A DNA stretch of 64,000 nucleotides from a virus (IMGVR_UViG_3300021185_003494:1-64000), one strand, 5' to 3'; counted from the first letter of the stretch, positions 41,809-50,748 are shown. A program made the numbers and translations. Notes: generated by a model from the sequence alone, not told the origin.

Positions 41809-41836
41809 TTGACTTAAATGCTAAGTATGCTAATAT
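41809..41836 (+). promoter_or_regulatory. Sigma70-type promoter of tRNA-Trp
   Basis: TTGACT (41809-41814), 16-nt spacer, TAATAT (41831-41836), 9 nt before the tRNA. Confidence 0.65.
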
Positions 41837-41844
41837 GTAACTAT

Positions 41845-41918
41845 AAGGGTGTGGTGTAGTGGCAACACGTCAGTCTCCAAAACTGAAGATAGGGGTTCGA
41901 TTCCCTTCACCTTTGCCA
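41845..41918 (+). tRNA. tRNA-Trp (CCA)
   Basis: Acceptor AAGGGTG / CACCTTT, anticodon stem TCAGT/ACTGA with loop CTCCAAA, CCA tail encoded. Confidence 0.9.
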
Positions 41919-41933
41919 ATTCGCATAAATAAG

Positions 41934-41941
41934 AGTGTTAC
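41934..41941 (+). promoter_or_regulatory. Late promoter CATAAATA and structured leader
   Basis: GCATAAATAAGA; predicted start at 41947, giving an 80-nt leader before the B12-type radical SAM gene. The leader has GCTAG-TT-CTAGC, TGGC-(8)-GCCA and CCTTTAAGG over the ribosome binding site. No cobalamin riboswitch consensus is visible. Confidence 0.5.
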
Positions 41942-42026
41942 TGCCTGATCGGCGCTAGTTCTAGCTAGTATTTCACATTTGGCTTTATGGGGCCACATCT
42001 ACCATATGATCCTTTAAGGGAATGTG

Positions 42027-43910
42027 ATGAAAAAAATTTACTTTACACAGATTAATAATATTATTGCAGATGCGACCTTTTTGCCGTTATCGGTTGCTTA
42101 TCTGTGGGAGTATTGTAAAACACAAAAAGATATTATAAAAAATTGGGAATTGGGTGGTATTATTTTTGAAAGAGATACTACTGAAAACTATGTAGAACAA
42201 ATACAAGATCCTGATATAGTTGCAATTAGTACGTATGTTTGGAATTGGCAAGCAAGTCAAGAACTAGCAAAACAAATTAAGCAAAAATATCCAGACTGCA
42301 AAGTTGTAATGGGCGGCCCACAAGTGCCTTACAAAAAGCAATGGTTAGAGGAAAATACAGATATATGTGATATAATTATTACATATGCTGGAGAAAGAAC
42401 TTTTGCTGAAATACTTAGAAATAATTTAGATACGCCTGGTATTTTAAGTTTAGATCATGATTATAAAGCCCCTAAACCAGACAAATATATAGATGATATT
42501 CCAAGTCCTTATCTTAGTGGACTTATGGATAGCCTTATGCAAAAAGGCAAAAAATATAGTGCTATTATAGAAACAAATAGAGGTTGCCCATACCAATGTA
42601 CATTTTGTGACCAAGAGGCACTCTACTATAATAAAATAGCAAAGTTTGAAGAAAAAAGAGTTCTAAAGGAAATAGACTGGGTATCAAAGAAGAAAATTGA
42701 CTTTCTTTATTTTGCAGATAGTAACCTAGGTATTTTTGAACGTGACTTAAAAATTATGAAAAGAGTTGCTAAAAATAAAGTAAAAACAGGATATCCTAGA
42801 AATATTGACTACGCTACAGCAAAACAGTCACCAGAGAGAGTTACAGAACTAGGTAAAATTCTTAATCAGGAAGCAGGTATTAGTAGAGGGATGACTATTG
42901 CTTTACAAAGTATGAACCCAGATACATTGGCTGCAATTAAACGTGTTAATGCAGCAAATGACAAATTAAAAGAAACTATAGACGACTTTCATAAAAATGG
43001 TGTTGATAATTACTGTGAGCTTATATTAGGACTACCTAACGAATCTTTTGATAGTTGGATAAATGGTATTGCACAAATTTTAGACATAGGAAGTGATCAT
43101 GCATTACAAATGCATCCACTTAGCATTGTACCCAATACTCCTTTTATGCAAGACGACTATAAAAACTTATATGGATTAAAATATACTGCAACACCTGCAC
43201 CTGCAGGAGGCAATACTTATCCAGAAGATAGCAACAACGAGATAGATTACATTTGTTATTCAAGTAATACTATGACAGAGGAAGAATGGATAGATTGTTA
43301 CTTCTTTACCAAAGGCATTGTTATCCCACATCATTATCATGGATTCAGCCAAGTTATTGCAACTTATTTAAACAGAGAGCTCAATGTTCCTCTTATAGAA
43401 TATTATAAATTTTTGTTTGAGTGGAGCAAAATAAGTAGTGGTGCATTACATAAAGAATATGTTGTTCATACTGACAGTGTAAAGGATAGTTTATTTAAAA
43501 ATAAACCATGGGGCAGGCCAGTTTACAAATCACAAGATAACTTCCATATGCAAGATAATGGAGCAACTGCATCTTGGCTATATACAAATATAGATGAAAT
43601 TTATAAAGAATTAAAAATGATTGTAAGTGCTAGGTGGGATCTGGATATTACTGAATTGCTAGAGTACAATAAGCATATATTAGATAGATACAATAGATCA
43701 ACAGACAGTAGAACATTTACTAAAAATTATACTAATTGGTTTTTGAAAAATGATCCTTTACAAGACGTAGAAAGTGAAGTTACTGTAAAAATAAAAAACT
43801 ATAAGGACATCTTGGATCATGCAAAACATTTATTTTGGTATGGTAGAAAAGCAAAAAGATGCTTCTTAGAAACAAATGAAAGGGTAATAGAATATGATCA
43901 GGATAGCTGA
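42027..43910 (+). CDS. B12-binding-type radical SAM protein (first of two)
   Basis: 627 residues from the ATG at 42027 with AAGGG upstream. The N-terminal ~130 residues form a Rossmann-like B12-type domain (IVAISTYVWNWQASQELAKQ, KVVMGGPQVP) without the DxHxxG motif. Radical SAM core: RGCPYQCTFCD (about 187-197), YFADSNLGIFERD, IALQSMNPDTL, LILGLPNESFDSW. A large C-terminal domain follows (about 400-627). Paralogous to the protein at 46237. Such enzymes often transfer methyl groups to unactivated carbon or rearrange rings; substrate unknown. Heads the enzyme island operon; overlaps the next gene by 17 nt. Confidence 0.85.
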   Translation: MKKIYFTQINNIIADATFLPLSVAYLWEYCKTQKDIIKNWELGGIIFERDTTENYVEQIQDPDIVAISTYVWNWQASQELAKQIKQKYPDCKVVMGGPQVPYKKQWLEENTDICDIIITYAGERTFAEILRNNLDTPGILSLDHDYKAPKPDKYIDDIPSPYLSGLMDSLMQKGKKYSAIIETNRGCPYQCTFCDQEALYYNKIAKFEEKRVLKEIDWVSKKKIDFLYFADSNLGIFERDLKIMKRVAKNKVKTGYPRNIDYATAKQSPERVTELGKILNQEAGISRGMTIALQSMNPDTLAAIKRVNAANDKLKETIDDFHKNGVDNYCELILGLPNESFDSWINGIAQILDIGSDHALQMHPLSIVPNTPFMQDDYKNLYGLKYTATPAPAGGNTYPEDSNNEIDYICYSSNTMTEEEWIDCYFFTKGIVIPHHYHGFSQVIATYLNRELNVPLIEYYKFLFEWSKISSGALHKEYVVHTDSVKDSLFKNKPWGRPVYKSQDNFHMQDNGATASWLYTNIDEIYKELKMIVSARWDLDITELLEYNKHILDRYNRSTDSRTFTKNYTNWFLKNDPLQDVESEVTVKIKNYKDILDHAKHLFWYGRKAKRCFLETNERVIEYDQDS

Positions 43911-44463
43911 TATTATACCAGATGTAAAAACATTACATAAGACTGGATATACAACAGAATGGAAAAGTACACACGAACTTTTTAAAGATAAAAGAATATT
44001 ACTTATAGGCGTACCAGGTAGTTTTATTGTTGAGTATGCCGCAAGCCAAATGCGTACATATGAATTCTTTTACACTAAATTTAAAGAGTTGGGAATAGAT
44101 GAGATTTGGGTTACAAGTACAGAAGATACATATGTACAACGTGCTTGGTTGAATAGTGAAGGTATCACAGATATACAAGCACTTCCTGACCCTGCATACG
44201 AATGGGCAGAAAAAATTGGCATGTTGGAAGACATGTCAAAAGAAGGATTAGGAAAAAATCGTAGTCATAGATATAGTATGATCATAGACAACCTTATTTG
44301 TAAAATTGTAAAGTATGAAGATTTTACACATAATCCCATGACATGCTTTCAAGTAAGTGATGCAAATAGTATGCTAAACTATTTGGAAAACATAAAAACA
44401 ACATATGAAAGGTTTAATGATGAAGCGAGAGATACAATTACCGCTGACGGAAAAAGCAAGTGA
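43894..44463 (+). CDS. Peroxiredoxin-5-like protein lacking the catalytic cysteine
   Basis: 189 residues. The fold signature of Prx5/redoxins is clear: KRILLIGVPGSF (about 34-45), FKELGIDEIWVTSTEDTYVQ (about 63-82), and GLGKNRSHRYSMII (about 117-130). Where active enzymes have PGAFTPTC, this has PGSFIVEY, so the peroxidatic Cys is absent. Remaining Cys (CKIV, TCFQ) are at the resolving side. Probably a binding or scaffolding role beside the radical SAM and 2OG enzymes. Overlaps both neighbours. Confidence 0.7.
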   Translation: MIRIADIIPDVKTLHKTGYTTEWKSTHELFKDKRILLIGVPGSFIVEYAASQMRTYEFFYTKFKELGIDEIWVTSTEDTYVQRAWLNSEGITDIQALPDPAYEWAEKIGMLEDMSKEGLGKNRSHRYSMIIDNLICKIVKYEDFTHNPMTCFQVSDANSMLNYLENIKTTYERFNDEARDTITADGKSK

Positions 44464-45058
44464 GTATGCTTGTGAATTACCAACACTGTGGTATGATAGA
44501 GATTTTTTATTAGATCATGTAAATGGTATTGCTGATGATAATTGGTATGTATTTGATTGTGGGCATATACGTTGGACAGTACATGAAACAATGGATACTC
44601 CAAGATTAGAGTCTAAGAATTATAAGTTTACTGAATTTCACAAAGAGCTTGCAGAGCTTTTTAATCCTCCTATTATGCCAGATACAATGCTATATACAAA
44701 TACGCCAGTTGGTGGTATTCCTCCTCATCAAGACAGAAATAGGTTAGCAATTATAAACTTTGCAATTAGAGGAAAATATAATGAAAGTAGTCCACAAACA
44801 TTTTACAACGACTTTGATAGAGACACACTGGAGTTTGAAATGCTTTATACAGAAAGCGAGCAAACAAATGTAATGGCTCCTTGGTTGTTTAGTGGACCTA
44901 AAATACATGGTGTTAAAAATATAGATGATACAGACAGAAGTATACTTAGTGTTTGTTGGAGACATCATACATATGAACAAGTATTGTCGGGTCTAAAAGA
45001 TGGATCTTTTGTAAATTGGGACGTAAACGAGCGTAACAAAAGGATTAAATTTATATGA
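44420..45058 (+). CDS. 2OG-Fe(II) oxygenase-like protein
   Basis: 212 residues from the ATG at 44420 (AAAGG seven bases before). Aspartyl beta-hydroxylase-type: GGIPPHQDRNRLAIINFAIR (His-x-Asp, about 100-119), then SGPKIHGVKNIDDTDR with the distal His and an Arg, and LSVCWRHHTYE. Starts 44 nt inside the preceding gene, so strongly coupled. Substrate unknown. Confidence 0.72.
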   Translation: MKREIQLPLTEKASEYACELPTLWYDRDFLLDHVNGIADDNWYVFDCGHIRWTVHETMDTPRLESKNYKFTEFHKELAELFNPPIMPDTMLYTNTPVGGIPPHQDRNRLAIINFAIRGKYNESSPQTFYNDFDRDTLEFEMLYTESEQTNVMAPWLFSGPKIHGVKNIDDTDRSILSVCWRHHTYEQVLSGLKDGSFVNWDVNERNKRIKFI

Positions 45059-45699
45059 TGGATAAAAAAGACAGAGCGTTAATGCGTTTACATAGCATGG
45101 AAGACTGGCTTGAGATGAAGTCATTTAATCCTAAAAACCTAATAAAAGAAATGGAAAGATATCAAGATGATTGGAAGCCGTATAATGTACGTAAGCCAAA
45201 CAATCGTTGGGGACTTAGTATTACAAGTTTGGATGGAGAACTAAGCGGCATTCCAGACTTAGACAGTTTATATGAATATAATAAAAATAATGGTACGAAT
45301 ATAACAAATCAAGATATTAAAACTTACACAGATGTATACGAAGATAGTCCAGAGCTACAAAAAATTATTGAGCCCTGGAAACCATGGTTAGGTAGATGTC
45401 ACTATTTAAGATTAGATAGTGGAGGGTTCTTTCCAGAGCATTATGATATTAATAAACTTGATTATAGTTATGAGGATGCAAGGCTAATTGCTTTTGTAAA
45501 TAAGTGTAGCAAAGATACAATGAAGTTTATATATGGTGACCAAGTCTTAAATGTAAAAGAAGGCAGCTTATATTACTTTAATGCAAGTAAGCGTCATAGT
45601 GTGTTTAGTATGACAGACAATTGTATTATGATTGTATTTTGTCTAAACTTTGATGAAAAATTATATGAAACAATTATTGAAAATTATAGGTTAAAATAA
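45055..45699 (+). CDS. 2OG-Fe(II) oxygenase-like protein
   Basis: 214 residues; start codon overlaps the previous stop (ATGA). LGRCHYLRLDSGGFFPEHYD (His-x-Asp at the end, about 119-138), LIAFVNKCSKDTMKF, GSLYYFNASKRHSVFSM with the distal His. Same fold class as its two neighbours but with different loops. The next gene overlaps by 1 nt. Confidence 0.68.
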   Translation: MMDKKDRALMRLHSMEDWLEMKSFNPKNLIKEMERYQDDWKPYNVRKPNNRWGLSITSLDGELSGIPDLDSLYEYNKNNGTNITNQDIKTYTDVYEDSPELQKIIEPWKPWLGRCHYLRLDSGGFFPEHYDINKLDYSYEDARLIAFVNKCSKDTMKFIYGDQVLNVKEGSLYYFNASKRHSVFSMTDNCIMIVFCLNFDEKLYETIIENYRLK

Positions 45700-46244
45700 T
45701 GACGAATTGGTACCACAGAAAAATAGATTTAGAATATGATCCAAGTATTTTTAGAGACCTGATCGAATTTGCAGAAGAATCTGATGAATGGAAAGATGGC
45801 TATGATCAAAACGGATTGCAATGGAATGTGAGAGAGCTGGATGTATTTGAATCAGAATTTCCTATTTTAGAAGAAATTTATCAGGGATTAAATTTTGATT
45901 TTGGGCATCGTAGTTGGTTTATTAGCAGTGTAGAGCCTGGAGGATTAGTAAATCATATTGATCAAAGGAAATGGGCAAACTTTGGTATACCTCTTATGGG
46001 AGACTTCGAATCTACGCCACAATACTTTCATGATCAATTTAATCATAGGGTAGAAAGTTTTGTATTAGACAAGCCTACAATTTTTAACACTCGTATGATG
46101 CATAGTGTTCCAAGATTAAAAGAAGCAACAGGTCCTAGGTGGGCTTTAATGATGGACTTATTTGACTGGCCAGATGATCTATTCCGTAAAACAGATCAAG
46201 GAAGAATTTGGACAGATACTGAGCATTTTAAATACAATGGATAA
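45699..46244 (+). CDS. 2OG-Fe(II) oxygenase-like protein
   Basis: 181 residues. SVEPGGLVNHIDQRKWANFG (His-x-Asp, about 85-97), STPQYFHDQFNHRVES, PTIFNTRMMHSVPR (distal His) and GPRWALMMDLF (2OG-binding Arg). Third of three consecutive oxygenase-like genes, all overlapping. The C-terminal end overlaps the second B12-type radical SAM gene by 8 nt. Confidence 0.72.
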   Translation: MTNWYHRKIDLEYDPSIFRDLIEFAEESDEWKDGYDQNGLQWNVRELDVFESEFPILEEIYQGLNFDFGHRSWFISSVEPGGLVNHIDQRKWANFGIPLMGDFESTPQYFHDQFNHRVESFVLDKPTIFNTRMMHSVPRLKEATGPRWALMMDLFDWPDDLFRKTDQGRIWTDTEHFKYNG

Positions 46245-47898
46245 TCTATACTTTATACAACTACCTTTATCGAGAAGCATGGCCTGTTTGCCCCAAGCTA
46301 TAGGCACTATTTGGGGATATTGCGAGCAGTTTAAAGAAGTTACTGATAGATATCAGTTGGCAGGTGTCTTGTGGAAAGACGATATTGAAATAGTAAATCC
46401 TAAGGTTATAGCAGCAAGTTGTTACATGTGGAATTGGAAAGAAACATATGACTTGCTAAAAAAGATTAAAAAAGAATATCCCGAATGTATTATTATAGTA
46501 GGTGGTCCAGATCCAAAATACACAAGTGAATGGTGTCGAGAGCATCCAGAAGTAGATGCAGTGATTGCTTACTATGGCGAAGAAACAATGCGTAAAATAC
46601 TTACTAGTGATAGTTTAAATTTGCCAGGTATTGTTACTAAAGACTTTAATAATGCACTTGAAGCAGAATATGCAGATCCTAAATTGATACCCAGTCCTTA
46701 TTTAAATGGATTTTTTGACAAGCTGTTGGAAGGGAATAAACAGAAAATACGTGTTGTGTTTGAAGGTAATAGAGGATGCCCTTATAGTTGTAGTTTTTGT
46801 GATATAGGACATAAAAAGTATCAAAAGATACAAATGTTTGACACAGATAGATGTTTAGCAGAATTAAAATGGATATGCGATAATAATGTAAGAGCTGTAG
46901 ATGTTGCAGATAGTAATTTTGGTATATTTCCAAGAGACGAAAAATTGGTTGACTTTATTGTAGATCAAAAAATGCAAGGAAACTTTGATGGCAGTTTCAT
47001 GCCCACATGGGCAAAAACTCACGGAGAGCAAATTATTAAACTTGCTAAAAAATTACAAGAAAGCGGAGTTGATGAAATATTTGGATTTAGTTTACAAAGC
47101 ACTAATCCAGAAACACTAGACAATGTAAAACGTAAAAATACATATGATATCAATGGATTTATTCCCATAATAAAAGACATGTCAGATAATAATTTAAGTA
47201 GCTATACTGAATTAATATTTCCTATGCCTGGCGATACTTTATTGAATTTTAAGAACGGATTACATGAAATATTAGATATGCCAGCCCCTTTCCAGATGAT
47301 GCAAATTAATACTTTAAGTAGATTGAGTAATACAGAGTTTAATACAGGATTTAAAACTTTAACTTGGGCAAATATTAAAGGTACAGCAAAGCCTTACGAT
47401 AACGATGTTATAGATGAAATATGTGTATCAACAGATACACTTACAAAAGAAGAAGTATTTGAAGGACTTTTTTATTCTAGATCATTTGTAATTCCAATGT
47501 ATTGGTATGGATTAGCAACATATATGCTTAATGAAAACTATACACTGCATTCTAATAGAAGTGAACTAATTATAGATATGTATAATAAACTTTTTGATAT
47601 TCCTAAATTTAAACAGCTTAAAAGTGAAATGAAAGATCATTATTTTAAAAGTATTGACAAATACGACCATATAGGATATAGTATAATTAATAATTTGACT
47701 GAGTATTATACAGACACAGCATATAGTCATTTATACTATGTGCAAAATAATATATATGATGTATTAACAGAGATGTATCCTGAATATGGTTATATTACTG
47801 GCCAAAATAAAAAAGATATGAAATGTATTGATAATTTGGAAGACTGGCTACAGGATATACATGTAAGAGGACGATTTACTAGGGCATGGAAAAATTAA
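46237..47898 (+). CDS. B12-binding-type radical SAM protein (second of two)
   Basis: 553 residues from the ATG at 46237, translationally coupled. B12-type N-terminal domain (AASCYMWNWKETYDLL, IIIVGGPDPKY), radical SAM core RGCPYSCSFCDIGH (about 174-187), VADSNFGIFPRD, SLQSTNPETLDNVKRKN, ELIFPMPGDTL. It matches the 42027 protein along its length (WNW, GGP, DSN-GIF-RD, LQS-NP-TL, K-N). The pair flanks the redoxin and oxygenase genes. Last gene of the operon. Confidence 0.85.
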   Translation: MDNLYFIQLPLSRSMACLPQAIGTIWGYCEQFKEVTDRYQLAGVLWKDDIEIVNPKVIAASCYMWNWKETYDLLKKIKKEYPECIIIVGGPDPKYTSEWCREHPEVDAVIAYYGEETMRKILTSDSLNLPGIVTKDFNNALEAEYADPKLIPSPYLNGFFDKLLEGNKQKIRVVFEGNRGCPYSCSFCDIGHKKYQKIQMFDTDRCLAELKWICDNNVRAVDVADSNFGIFPRDEKLVDFIVDQKMQGNFDGSFMPTWAKTHGEQIIKLAKKLQESGVDEIFGFSLQSTNPETLDNVKRKNTYDINGFIPIIKDMSDNNLSSYTELIFPMPGDTLLNFKNGLHEILDMPAPFQMMQINTLSRLSNTEFNTGFKTLTWANIKGTAKPYDNDVIDEICVSTDTLTKEEVFEGLFYSRSFVIPMYWYGLATYMLNENYTLHSNRSELIIDMYNKLFDIPKFKQLKSEMKDHYFKSIDKYDHIGYSIINNLTEYYTDTAYSHLYYVQNNIYDVLTEMYPEYGYITGQNKKDMKCIDNLEDWLQDIHVRGRFTRAWKN

Positions 47899-47921
47899 CT
47901 TTTAATAAAAAATATTATTTT

Positions 47922-47929
47922 AATAAATA
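47922..47929 (+). promoter_or_regulatory. Late promoter AATAAATA with a 200-nt leader
   Basis: TAATAAATAC; predicted start 47935. The leader to 48134 contains GTTTATC/GATAAAC, a GTGCTT-TTA-AAGCAC hairpin (48022-48036), an open frame of 41 codons without an ATG (47937-48059) and a 31-codon ORF with a good ribosome binding site (48067). Confidence 0.5.
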
Positions 47930-48066
47930 CAAATAGAGAAGAGTTTATCTGATAAACTTTGGCTCGGACAAAACATTTTACGTCTTAGACGGAATAGAAC
48001 CTGTCCCAATTACATCTAGAAGTGCTTTTAAAGCACACACAGTTATACCTTTAGTTTAAGGATAGA

Positions 48067-48162
48067 ATGTGTATTTTCCAAACAATTGAGACAACAAATG
48101 GGTATAGACCATTTAGAAAGGTACTATTACGAAAATGTATAAAAATCCACTTAATAAATTAG
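48067..48162 (+). CDS. Candidate small ORF in the methyltransferase leader
   Basis: 31 residues, basic (PFRKVLLRKCIKIHLIN near the C-terminus). AAGGA lies 5 nt before the ATG, a better ribosome binding site than that of the following gene, whose start it overlaps in another frame. It may be a leader peptide that couples translation to the methyltransferase gene, or chance. Confidence 0.25.
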   Translation: MCIFQTIETTNGYRPFRKVLLRKCIKIHLIN

Positions 48163-49052
48163 TATGGGATAAAGTGCAGGAAATGTTTGGTTGGAACATT
48201 GCGCCAGAATCTCCCATTAACCAACTTCCATTTACACAGGAGTTTATAGCTGCCTGTGAACAAGAATTTAGTATGCAAGTCAGAGATACACATTATCCAA
48301 TACACTTGTATAAAGTAAGTCATTGGCAAAATTTGACAATGGAGGACTTTGTAAAAGAAATAGATAAACAGTATCAGCATAATTATTTTGTTGGAGAAAA
48401 TGGAACAAGTACTACAGGTGTAGTTGGTGAAATAAAAGATATAAATGATAAACCCATTGCAAATAAATGGAATATACGAGGACAAGCACTTGTAGATAGA
48501 TTGCAGGCTATGCAGGCTGATAATCCTGACCTCACTATATTGGATATGGGTTGCGGTGTTAATGAATACAAAAAGTATCTTAACAATGTGACAGGTGTAG
48601 ATCCATATAGAGAGGAGGCAGACATACTTGCCAAGCAAAGTGACTTTGATCCTCAAGGACAGACATGGGATGTAATTATATGCTTTGGTCCAATGAATTG
48701 GTATACGTATGATGAGCAATATCGTAATATGGCAAAGCTAAAGGAATGTTTAGCACCCAATGGGCTATTATTATGGAGTCACAACCATAACTATTATAAA
48801 CTATTTCAGCCAGATGCAGAACATGCACACACATGGCTTCATGGAGACTTATCTGATGCACAACGTAATAGTGCTTTCTTTTTTGTAGATAGAGATTGGA
48901 AATATACTTGGTACTTTAATAATACAGAACACAGTATGTCAACATTAGCTAAACATGTAGGACTTAAAGTATCTAAAATAGATTATGATCATTGTAATCT
49001 ATACAGGCCTCCTATGTGGAGATTATTTGTGGAGATGACTCATGAAGAATAG
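48135..49052 (+). CDS. SAM-dependent methyltransferase
   Basis: 305 residues. Class I Rossmann motif I TILDMGCGVNEYKKYL (about 134-149), then VTGVDPYRE (motif II-like), WDVIICFGPMNWY (motif IV) and LKECLAPNGLLLW (post-motif). An N-terminal extension of about 120 residues is of unknown fold. Late operon with the 2OG-like protein and probably ProX/ProW. Target unknown. Confidence 0.75.
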   Translation: MYKNPLNKLVWDKVQEMFGWNIAPESPINQLPFTQEFIAACEQEFSMQVRDTHYPIHLYKVSHWQNLTMEDFVKEIDKQYQHNYFVGENGTSTTGVVGEIKDINDKPIANKWNIRGQALVDRLQAMQADNPDLTILDMGCGVNEYKKYLNNVTGVDPYREEADILAKQSDFDPQGQTWDVIICFGPMNWYTYDEQYRNMAKLKECLAPNGLLLWSHNHNYYKLFQPDAEHAHTWLHGDLSDAQRNSAFFFVDRDWKYTWYFNNTEHSMSTLAKHVGLKVSKIDYDHCNLYRPPMWRLFVEMTHEE

Positions 49053-49710
49053 ATGGGATGTTACAGTAGAAACAAGTAACTATGATTTTAATCCTTTTAG
49101 AGAAAGTGATCATGGTAGTGGATTCAGAACTGTAGCAAATATATACGAAGACTGGACAGAAGAAGTAAAAACAGCTCGTAGTAAAGAGTATGATTTTTAC
49201 TGGCCGTCACCAGTAGCACCTGACGGCGATCATTTTAGTTATGATTATGAAGAATTGTTGTGTAAAGATTGGGGTATACCAGAAGACCATGTGATTTATA
49301 GACAGTGGACAACTGATGAAACAACACCAATATTAAACAGCCTAGCTGACAAAGTAGGGCTTGCTGATGCACAAATAAATATACAGACACAATATACAGG
49401 TATGATGTTACATTTACATATAGACAGCTTGACAGGTCTACGTAAAGAAAGATCAGATAATGCTGCAAGTAGAGCAACAGATGTAGAATGGGGGAGAGTG
49501 TTCGTAATGTTAGACGAATGGGCTCCAGGACATATTATTCAGTTTGGTAATACTTATGTACATCCTTGGAAAAAAGGGGATGTAATTTGGTTTGACTGGT
49601 CAAACATACCTCATAGTACAGTAAACACAGGCCCTTGGCCAAGAAGTTTAGCTAAAGTTACTGGCAAAGTAACAGAAAAATACAAAGAATTTGTACAAGC
49701 AAGCCTCTAA
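49042..49710 (+). CDS. 2OG-Fe(II) oxygenase-like protein
   Basis: 222 residues; overlaps the methyltransferase end by 11 nt. TGMMLHLHIDSLTG (His-x-Asp, about 123-136), WGRVFVMLDEWAPGHIIQFG, GDVIWFDWSNIPHSTVNTGP (distal His) and LAKVTGKVT. The N-terminal ~110 residues are polar and unassigned. Confidence 0.68.
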   Translation: MKNRWDVTVETSNYDFNPFRESDHGSGFRTVANIYEDWTEEVKTARSKEYDFYWPSPVAPDGDHFSYDYEELLCKDWGIPEDHVIYRQWTTDETTPILNSLADKVGLADAQINIQTQYTGMMLHLHIDSLTGLRKERSDNAASRATDVEWGRVFVMLDEWAPGHIIQFGNTYVHPWKKGDVIWFDWSNIPHSTVNTGPWPRSLAKVTGKVTEKYKEFVQASL

Positions 49711-49718
49711 ATTAAACA

Positions 49719-49741
49719 GGTGTATTACACCGCCTTTAGGC
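49719..49741 (+). promoter_or_regulatory. Two tandem hairpins before proX
   Basis: GGTGT-ATT-ACACC (49719-49731) and GCC-TTTA-GGC (49732-49741), with no T run. Could be an mRNA processing or stabilising element rather than a terminator. Confidence 0.4.
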
Positions 49742-49770
49742 ACATAAAAATCTCAATAAGGAAATAGAAA

Positions 49771-50748
49771 ATGAGAAAATTATTATCAGTCGCTCTAGCG
49801 ACTATAACACTATCTTTTGCGACTACTGCACAAGCAGCAGATTGCGAAATCGTAATTTCAGAACCCAACTGGAGTTCAGGACAATTTATGGCATACTTAG
49901 ATAAGTTTGTAGCAGAAACAGTATATGGCTGTGAAGCAGAACTAATGCCAGCGGCAAGTATTGCAATTGCAACAAGTATGACAGAAAAAGGTACACCACA
50001 TATCGCGGGTGAATTTATTAGCGTTAGTGTAGGCGATGTAGTAGACCAAGCAATTGCAGAAGGTCGTATTCTTGTGGCAAATGCTGACCCATATCAGGGC
50101 GGCGCACAAGAAGGATTTTATGTAAGTAAAAGTGTGCTAGACGCAAACCCAGAAATTAAAACAGTAGAAGATCTATTGGAGCATCCAGAGTTAGTAGGAA
50201 ACAAAGTATTCACATGCCCAGGTGGTTGGGGATGTAATGCAACAATGACAAATAACTTACTTGCATTAGATGTAAAGTCAAAAGGTTTTGAACTAATTGT
50301 TCCAGGCTCAGGTGCAGCATTTGACGCAAGTATTGCAAATGCAGATGCACGTGGACATGGCTGGTTTGGTTTTTATTGGGCGCCAGCAGGTATGCTTAGT
50401 AAGTTTGGTCTTGTGCCATTGCCAACTACAGCAGGTTATGCTGGTGACGAATATTGGAACTCATGTGCAACAGATGTAGATTGTGCCAATCCACAAGTTT
50501 CAGATTTTCCAAAACCAACTATCCGATCTCTAATGGCACCAGGTTTTGCAGCAGACAATACTGCAATGGTATCATACCTAGCAAAGCGTGATTTTAGTAT
50601 TGATGAAATCAATGCACAGCTTATTGATATGGAAGCACAACAATCGACAGCTGAAGAAGCAGTAGAAGACTTTTTTCGTAATAATGAAGAAATTTGGACA
50701 GACTGGTTTACAGCAGAAGAAGTAGCAACAATTAAAGCTGCTCTTTAA
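49771..50748 (+). CDS. proX: Glycine betaine/proline-type ABC transporter substrate-binding protein
   Basis: 325 residues. Signal peptide 1-22 (LSVALATITLSFATTAQA). OpuAC-type fold: EPNWSSGQFMAYLDKFVAE, TCPGGWGCNATMTNNLL, GHGWFGFYWAPAG with aromatic residues of a quaternary-amine box, and a paired Cys set (CATDVDC). Would bind betaine, proline or a related compound in the periplasm. AAGGAAA before the ATG; the permease gene follows by 2 nt. No ATPase gene (proV) is found nearby. Confidence 0.88.
   Translation: MRKLLSVALATITLSFATTAQAADCEIVISEPNWSSGQFMAYLDKFVAETVYGCEAELMPAASIAIATSMTEKGTPHIAGEFISVSVGDVVDQAIAEGRILVANADPYQGGAQEGFYVSKSVLDANPEIKTVEDLLEHPELVGNKVFTCPGGWGCNATMTNNLLALDVKSKGFELIVPGSGAAFDASIANADARGHGWFGFYWAPAGMLSKFGLVPLPTTAGYAGDEYWNSCATDVDCANPQVSDFPKPTIRSLMAPGFAADNTAMVSYLAKRDFSIDEINAQLIDMEAQQSTAEEAVEDFFRNNEEIWTDWFTAEEVATIKAAL

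Noticed and set aside
42000-42026. Cobalamin riboswitch before the B12-type radical SAM gene
   Set aside because: No B12 box or matching core; only small hairpins.
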